DNA of 64,000 nt from Rhodobiaceae bacterium (GTDB taxonomy: Bacteria > Pseudomonadota > Alphaproteobacteria > Parvibaculales > Parvibaculaceae). Of the stretch, positions 58,600-64,000 are shown one piece after another. The stretch spans positions 1 to 64,000 of the forward strand of contig JAAWWE010000013.1 of the NCBI GenBank assembly GCA_021404525.1. The letters are read 5' to 3'. Under the pieces are notes generated by a model. That model had not been told where the DNA came from and did no database searches. It worked only from the letters and a program-made list of their open reading frames with translations. The first letter of the stretch is position 1; the number at the start of each line of letters is the position of its first letter. Both the position numbers and the translations under genes were made by a program.

Positions 58600-61179
58600 C
58601 TAGAACGAGTAGCTCAGGTTGATGGAGACAAAGTCTTTGTCGCCATCTTTCGTGTATTTTTCGTTCCCGAAGATGTTGGTGTAAGAGATGCCACCGCGCC
58701 ATGTGTTCTGGTAAGAACCGTCAATCGCAAGGCTGACAGACTTCGTACCCTCACGATAGTTTGAGAGTGGTGCAGGAGAATTACCCTTCACATCATGCTG
58801 CCACGCGATGCGTGGGCTCACTGTGATCGGCGTACCGAACGCATTGTTGTACTGCAGAACACCCACGAGAACATAACCGTAGGCGAATTCTGTAGGACGA
58901 CAGCCAGTACGTGGGCTGAGGCCCAGGAAGGAACCCAGCGGCAGGTCCGTACCTGAAGTACAAACATTCTGCAGCACTGATTGGCTGAAGTCACCTTCAC
59001 TTGCTGCATCCGGCACATACATTGCACCCAGTTCTGTGAGAAGGATACCAATGTCGGCACCCAGAGCTCCAACCAACGGATTGGAGTTTGTGTAGGTCGC
59101 CGTTGTCCCAATGTCGAAGGTCACAACCTCTTCACGGATAAACCCGGGAAACTCTGTAGAGGAGTTAGCCCCTGCATCCGTACATGAACTAGACGTTTGC
59201 GAGAAAGTCTGCCGACCCTGAAGAGCGGTCATCGCATCCGGACCCAAAAGGAAGTCCAGCGTACACGATGCACCCAATGTGGCGATCGTAATTTGGTCTG
59301 TATCGAGTTGCAGAGGCTGGTCATGACGGAAAGCCACTTCGCCCTGAACACCCCAATCGCCAAGAGTTGTATTAAACGATACACCGAACAGCTTGATATC
59401 CTCTGGATACTCAAAGAAGAGATTTAACGATTCAGTACTACCGTTTGGATTGGTGGGGATCAGAAGCTCGGCACCATCAACCAACAGGCCCGTTGCCGCG
59501 TTGGTTTGCGCGCCCACGAGAAGACAATTGGTAATTGCAAGTTCCAACAGGCTCCCATCAGCAACAGTAAAGCCGCCACCCACAAGAGCGTTAAGCCCCA
59601 AAGCAGCAGCAGACGCGTGCGTACTGCCACCACCATTCGCAACGGCTTCACCAACCGCGTTCAGGCCCAACGTATCGTTGTAGGTCCGGCTATTAAGAGT
59701 CACGAGTTTGGTTGGATCAAGGGCCGCCGTGATGGCACCTGGCTGACCGGCAGGAATCGCAGCCAATGCAGGGCTTAAAGTACCCGGCGCAAAACAACCC
59801 GCAGCGTTCGTGCCACGACCGGTTCCAGAGTTGTTGTCTTCCGACGCCAGATAAGACCGCACTTCAGAGTTGGCTGCACCAGATCCAAGTATAAGACGCT
59901 GGCTCGCAAACGGAAGACGCGAATGGTAGTTCATGAAGTAGAAGCCGAATTCAGTGGAGTTCAGGTCTTCGGCATACCACCGAAGCGCCACACCATACTG
60001 GCCACTATCCTTCGCGTCCCTGTCTTCCAGGCGACCAACATCTGCGGTTCCGCCACGTAGAAGCAGGCGGTTGAACTCAGACTGGCCGACAGGAAGGTCT
60101 ATCGCATAGTCGATTTGAGCATAGGTCCCACCAGCACCACAAACATAGTTTGTCTGACCTGCAGCCAGATAAGCCGCATCAAATCCTGTAGACAACGCAT
60201 TTGGTGTTGAACAGTTCCGGTTGAGGAAACCACCACCGGACCGCCCACCGGTTACCCACGCACGTCCGCCCAGATTACCATTACCATCAGACCCTGTTGG
60301 GATAGTATCTGCGCCTGAGAAAGGTGTTCCCGGCCGGTCAAGCTGCACATGGTCCCACTCAAGCTGGTAGAAAGCTTCGAGTGACAGGTCGTAGGGCAGA
60401 CCAAGAGACGCGTATGCACCCCAGATCGGCACCAGACCTTCTTTGACTTCTGAGCCTGGACGCCGAAATGCACTCACGTCAAACGGGTTCCAGGAGCTGA
60501 TGCCATTGAGGATGAAAGTTGCTTCTCCCCAGTTCACCACCTGTTTACCCAAACGCACGTTCAACGGCAGGTCGCCGACATTGAAGTCACCGGACACATA
60601 AAAGTCGAGAAGATCAATGTCACGTGCGGCATCAACCTTGCCGCCGTCAATAAGGTTTGATCGTTCATATGAACTGTCATCGTCGAGCACAGCATCGTAG
60701 AACGAACTCACACGGGCAAAGAACTTATAATTCTCATAATTCGCCTGAATGTCGTTGGTCATCTTGACCACACCCGATGTCAAATCTCCACGGTCAAAGT
60801 TCAGACGACTATCATCTGCATTGATCGACCCAGCGTAGCTAAACCTGGAACTTCCTGGTGCTGCGCCTGCGTCCCCTGCATCCGCGCCAACACCCAACGT
60901 GAGATTATTCGTGGCACTCAATGGTGTCACGACTGTCCCATCGGGACCAGCCACCCGCAGGATGGTTGGATTGGACGTTGGACCTCCGTTCCCAGAGGCC
61001 ACAAAACTCATGTTGCGTTCCGCAACACGCATGGACACGCCAGCCGAAACTGTGGTGTCCAAAAAGACTTGAACGCCGCCGAAATTATACTCCAGCGCGT
61101 TCGCCCCCCCTCCCCACATTGACAAAGCCGTCGCAGCGGCAATTGCTGAAAGACTAGCTTTCTTTAGTACATCGCACAT
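58600..61179 (-). CDS. DUF1302 family outer-membrane-type protein
   Basis: 859 residues. Signal peptide (LSAIAAATALSMWGGGANA) then DUF1302 marks: LDTTVSAGVSMRV, RLNFDRGDLTS, DFYVSGDFNVGDLPLNVRLGKQVVNWGEATF, and an aromatic end NLSYSF like a beta-barrel. The family is often next to catabolic or hydrophobic-compound genes and may be a porin-like uptake protein. ATG 61179 is chosen; GGGGG lies upstream. Neighbouring TetR and monooxygenase genes suggest a steroid- or alkane-like substrate. Confidence 0.85.
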   Translation of the reverse strand: MCDVLKKASLSAIAAATALSMWGGGANALEYNFGGVQVFLDTTVSAGVSMRVAERNMSFVASGNGGPTSNPTILRVAGPDGTVVTPLSATNNLTLGVGADAGDAGAAPGSSRFSYAGSINADDSRLNFDRGDLTSGVVKMTNDIQANYENYKFFARVSSFYDAVLDDDSSYERSNLIDGGKVDAARDIDLLDFYVSGDFNVGDLPLNVRLGKQVVNWGEATFILNGISSWNPFDVSAFRRPGSEVKEGLVPIWGAYASLGLPYDLSLEAFYQLEWDHVQLDRPGTPFSGADTIPTGSDGNGNLGGRAWVTGGRSGGGFLNRNCSTPNALSTGFDAAYLAAGQTNYVCGAGGTYAQIDYAIDLPVGQSEFNRLLLRGGTADVGRLEDRDAKDSGQYGVALRWYAEDLNSTEFGFYFMNYHSRLPFASQRLILGSGAANSEVRSYLASEDNNSGTGRGTNAAGCFAPGTLSPALAAIPAGQPGAITAALDPTKLVTLNSRTYNDTLGLNAVGEAVANGGGSTHASAAALGLNALVGGGFTVADGSLLELAITNCLLVGAQTNAATGLLVDGAELLIPTNPNGSTESLNLFFEYPEDIKLFGVSFNTTLGDWGVQGEVAFRHDQPLQLDTDQITIATLGASCTLDFLLGPDAMTALQGRQTFSQTSSSCTDAGANSSTEFPGFIREEVVTFDIGTTATYTNSNPLVGALGADIGILLTELGAMYVPDAASEGDFSQSVLQNVCTSGTDLPLGSFLGLSPRTGCRPTEFAYGYVLVGVLQYNNAFGTPITVSPRIAWQHDVKGNSPAPLSNYREGTKSVSLAIDGSYQNTWRGGISYTNIFGNEKYTKDGDKDFVSINLSYSF

Positions 61180-61651
61180 AACGCGCATCCCCCTCCCAAA
61201 ACACCAACTCCGCGTACCGTGTCGCCACCCAAGCCCTCGGGCGCAGCAGCAAAATGCCATACGCAGATTTCTAGATATTTGTTAGCAGACAAAATGCCAA
61301 TGCTTATGTCAATTTATTACGACCCATTAGAGTGACATTATAAAATGATGTGACACAATCGACACAGAAATACGGCGAACCATCCAAAGAAGTCGCTCGA
61401 ATTTCCCTTTGATTGTTCACCTATTTCATAGATTTGGCTGGAGTTCAGGTGCCGCAGCCTTAACTGCCATAGGATCTCTCGATCCAAACTAATGATAGTC
61501 ATCACTGCTTATTCTTTTTGACTGTCTTAATATTGCAAACCGCCATCTCCCTCGACAGAAAAGGTCAGCTCTCCACGTCGGCAAAGCCCGCTATTTCCGC
61601 TATTGTTGCCAAAGAAAAGATTAGTGGCGCTTGGGGGGAAGTTTTCTAGTA
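61180..61651. other. Divergent promoter region between DUF1302 and tetR genes
   Basis: AT-rich. GTGACATTATAAAATGATGT near 61335-61355 gives repeated GTGACA words, a possible TetR operator. No gene seen. Confidence 0.4.
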
Positions 61652-62278
61652 ATGAATTCACAAACTACAGATGGTCGACTACGACGAAGCTCTCGCTCAC
61701 GTGACAAGATAGTAAATGCGGCCCTCGCTCTCATACAGAAAGGCAGTGTGAAACCAACCGGCAACGAGATAGCCGAGGCGGCAGGCGTCTCGCCTAGAAC
61801 TGTTTTCCGTCTTTTTGGGGACCTTGAATTGCTTTTCAGCGCTTGTGAGGTTGGTGTCCTCAGGTTTCTTGAACAATCAACAATTGAAGTCGACCGCAGC
61901 GCTTCTTTACAAGAACGCGTTTGGAGCCTCGCAAAAGCAAAATGCAAATCTTTTGACGAGCGAAGAAATTTTACCCTCTTCTACCTTAGCCGAGTTCAAT
62001 CTGACTTAGAGACCAATCATACCAGCGCATCGCAAGCCGAAAAGGAACGGCTTGAACTTTGGGCCGCGCTACCAGAGGTCGTTGCATTGGAAGCGAATGC
62101 GCGACATTTGGTGGAAGTCATGTATTCATCCCGCTGTTGGGATCAACTGCGGTATGCTCAAAACCTCACGTCTGCAGAAGCCCTAAATCTGATTGCGAGC
62201 ACCGTAATTTCGATTGTAGAATCAGGCTCTGCATATGCCAGTGTGACCACGGCAGCAGAGAAGAAAATTTTGCGGTAA
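61652..62278 (+). CDS. TetR-family regulator
   Basis: 208 residues: N-terminal HTH RDKIVNAALALIQKGSVKPTGNEIAEAAGVSPRTVFRLFGDLELLF, then a helical ligand domain. ATG 61652 is preferred over TTG 61631. Likely regulator of the divergent DUF1302 gene. Confidence 0.88.
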   Translation: MNSQTTDGRLRRSSRSRDKIVNAALALIQKGSVKPTGNEIAEAAGVSPRTVFRLFGDLELLFSACEVGVLRFLEQSTIEVDRSASLQERVWSLAKAKCKSFDERRNFTLFYLSRVQSDLETNHTSASQAEKERLELWAALPEVVALEANARHLVEVMYSSRCWDQLRYAQNLTSAEALNLIASTVISIVESGSAYASVTTAAEKKILR

Positions 62279-62428
62279 CGTCAACCTAAAGCCAAGCAAT
62301 TCCCTGGCATTTGGAATGCCGGCTAAGGTCGGGTGCAACGAAACCATGCCGCGAAGACCGCCGCTGCTTGCCTTGATGGTTCGTCAAAAACTCAAAAGCG
62401 AGATCGAAGAAACATTATGCTACCCAGC

Positions 62429-62809
62429 TCATGTAGCAGCTATCTCGCGCCATGACGTCAACGCCCTTTTGATCGCGCGTGGCCGGTATATCCAGCACCC
62501 ACCGAAGTAGACGTGCATTTCGTCGAGATGCCATTGCGGTTGCCGCGTACCACGAGACTTTCTCAGTCGCTTAGCCACCTGAGGTCCAAATCGGCTCATC
62601 ATCGCCGGATCGCATTCCGGAAGACATCAGTTACGCGTTCCGCCAGCAATTCCTCAACATCACACAAGCTGCGACTAAAGCCGACATGCATACAGACCGC
62701 CTGCTGAACGGTTGAAGACGGAAAGTGGATTTGACGATAGCTGGTCTGTGTCATGTGATCAGGCATCCCGATACACCCATCAATCTATCCGAGTTTGCAA
62801 CAAAGCGCC
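62429..62809 (-). mobile_element. Decayed IS6-family element, copy 2
   Basis: End with AGGCGCTTTGTTGCAAACTC (near 62809) and a transposase start MTQTSYRQIHFPSSTVQQAV, DVEELLAERVTD, then a frameshift and FGPQVAKRLRKSRGT, WHLDEMHVYFGG (first catalytic Asp). The remainder is lost. Confidence 0.75.
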
Positions 62810-63145
62810 TTTGCCGGAAACATCGGCGCAAGACAGTATCCTTTTCCAAATGGAAACTTTTGATCAGCAAGTCAAATTGTCGCTCGGGCTGAGGATCTAA
62901 TCCATCGCCAGACCACAATTTATTCCGCTGGTGAAGCAACCCTTTACTCAGGTACCGTCACCACGTTCCAGTCGAACGCTTTCGTCAGATACTGAACATC
63001 ACATCGTGTGAGCATCATGCCAGCGGCTAATTTGTGCCACACTCTCAGGTGAGCAAAGGCCCAAACCGACCCGGATGAAGTTGTTGGTAGGGATAAGAGA
63101 CCGATAAAGCGCGCCGGGCGATTCAGCTCTTCCTCCTTCAGCTTA
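62810..63145. other. Gene-free stretch
   Basis: 336 bp between IS6 copy 2 and the monooxygenase. A few stop-broken frames; perhaps more IS debris, but none identified. Confidence 0.35.

Positions 63146-64000
<855 letters not shown>

Overview
The window looks like one long stretch of a conjugative element (plasmid or integrative conjugative element) from an alphaproteobacterium, running into a catabolic, IS-scarred region at the right. The alphaproteobacterial call rests on a Ti/RSF1010-type traA-oriT-traCDG layout, DUF1612, DUF736 and DUF3768 genes, an alphaproteobacterial-style initiator tRNA fragment, and a DUF1302 plus Baeyer-Villiger monooxygenase pair. No search could be run, so families are recognised from motifs and gene order.

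Layout. 0-11.5 kb is maintenance and regulation: a DUF1612 protein, a ParA/VirC1-like ATPase with a small partner behind an array of palindromes, a nuclease gene broken by a small deletion, a tyrosine recombinase, vapBC, an orphan DNA methylase-like protein, a GIY-YIG protein, a TraF-type peptidase, a possible replication or regulatory HTH protein, an RHH protein and an XRE regulator. 11.6-34.0 kb is one leftward gene string. It holds a nearly complete P-type (Trb/VirB) type IV secretion system followed directly by an IncI-like type IVb thin-pilus set (pilN-O-P-Q-R-S-M-V). The joint between the two is a lipoprotein that appears to fuse a VirB9-like domain to a TcpQ/PilL domain. A lone TnpB element sits just downstream of that gene. 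34.1-40.4 kb holds the MOBQ relaxase, a recognisable oriT, traC, traD, a membrane protein and the coupling protein TraG.

40.5-56.6 kb is an accessory island bounded by inverted copies of a roughly 420-bp segment encoding a 63-residue protein. It carries a complete QatABCD anti-phage system, three toxin-antitoxin modules (RelE-type, Phd/PemK-like, HigBA), a remnant of a fourth antitoxin, a large ParB-like protein with two leader microproteins, small membrane proteins, an SRAP protein and a DUF3768 protein. The higBA module lies between two 55-bp copies of the parB 3' end. A 3' half of an initiator tRNA gene at 55.7 kb looks like an attachment-site scar.

56.7-64 kb holds an IS3-family element with a single internal stop, an IS3 tail, and two decayed IS6-family copies that flank a DUF1302 gene and a TetR regulator. 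The window ends inside a flavin monooxygenase gene.

How it works together: TraA nicks oriT, TraG couples the relaxosome to the Trb channel, and the type IVb pilus with its PilV tip protein probably handles mating-pair contact. ParA/ParB, the toxin-antitoxin modules and Qat would stabilise and protect the element. An unusual repeated stem element (three copies) suggests a shared structured RNA or DNA signal.
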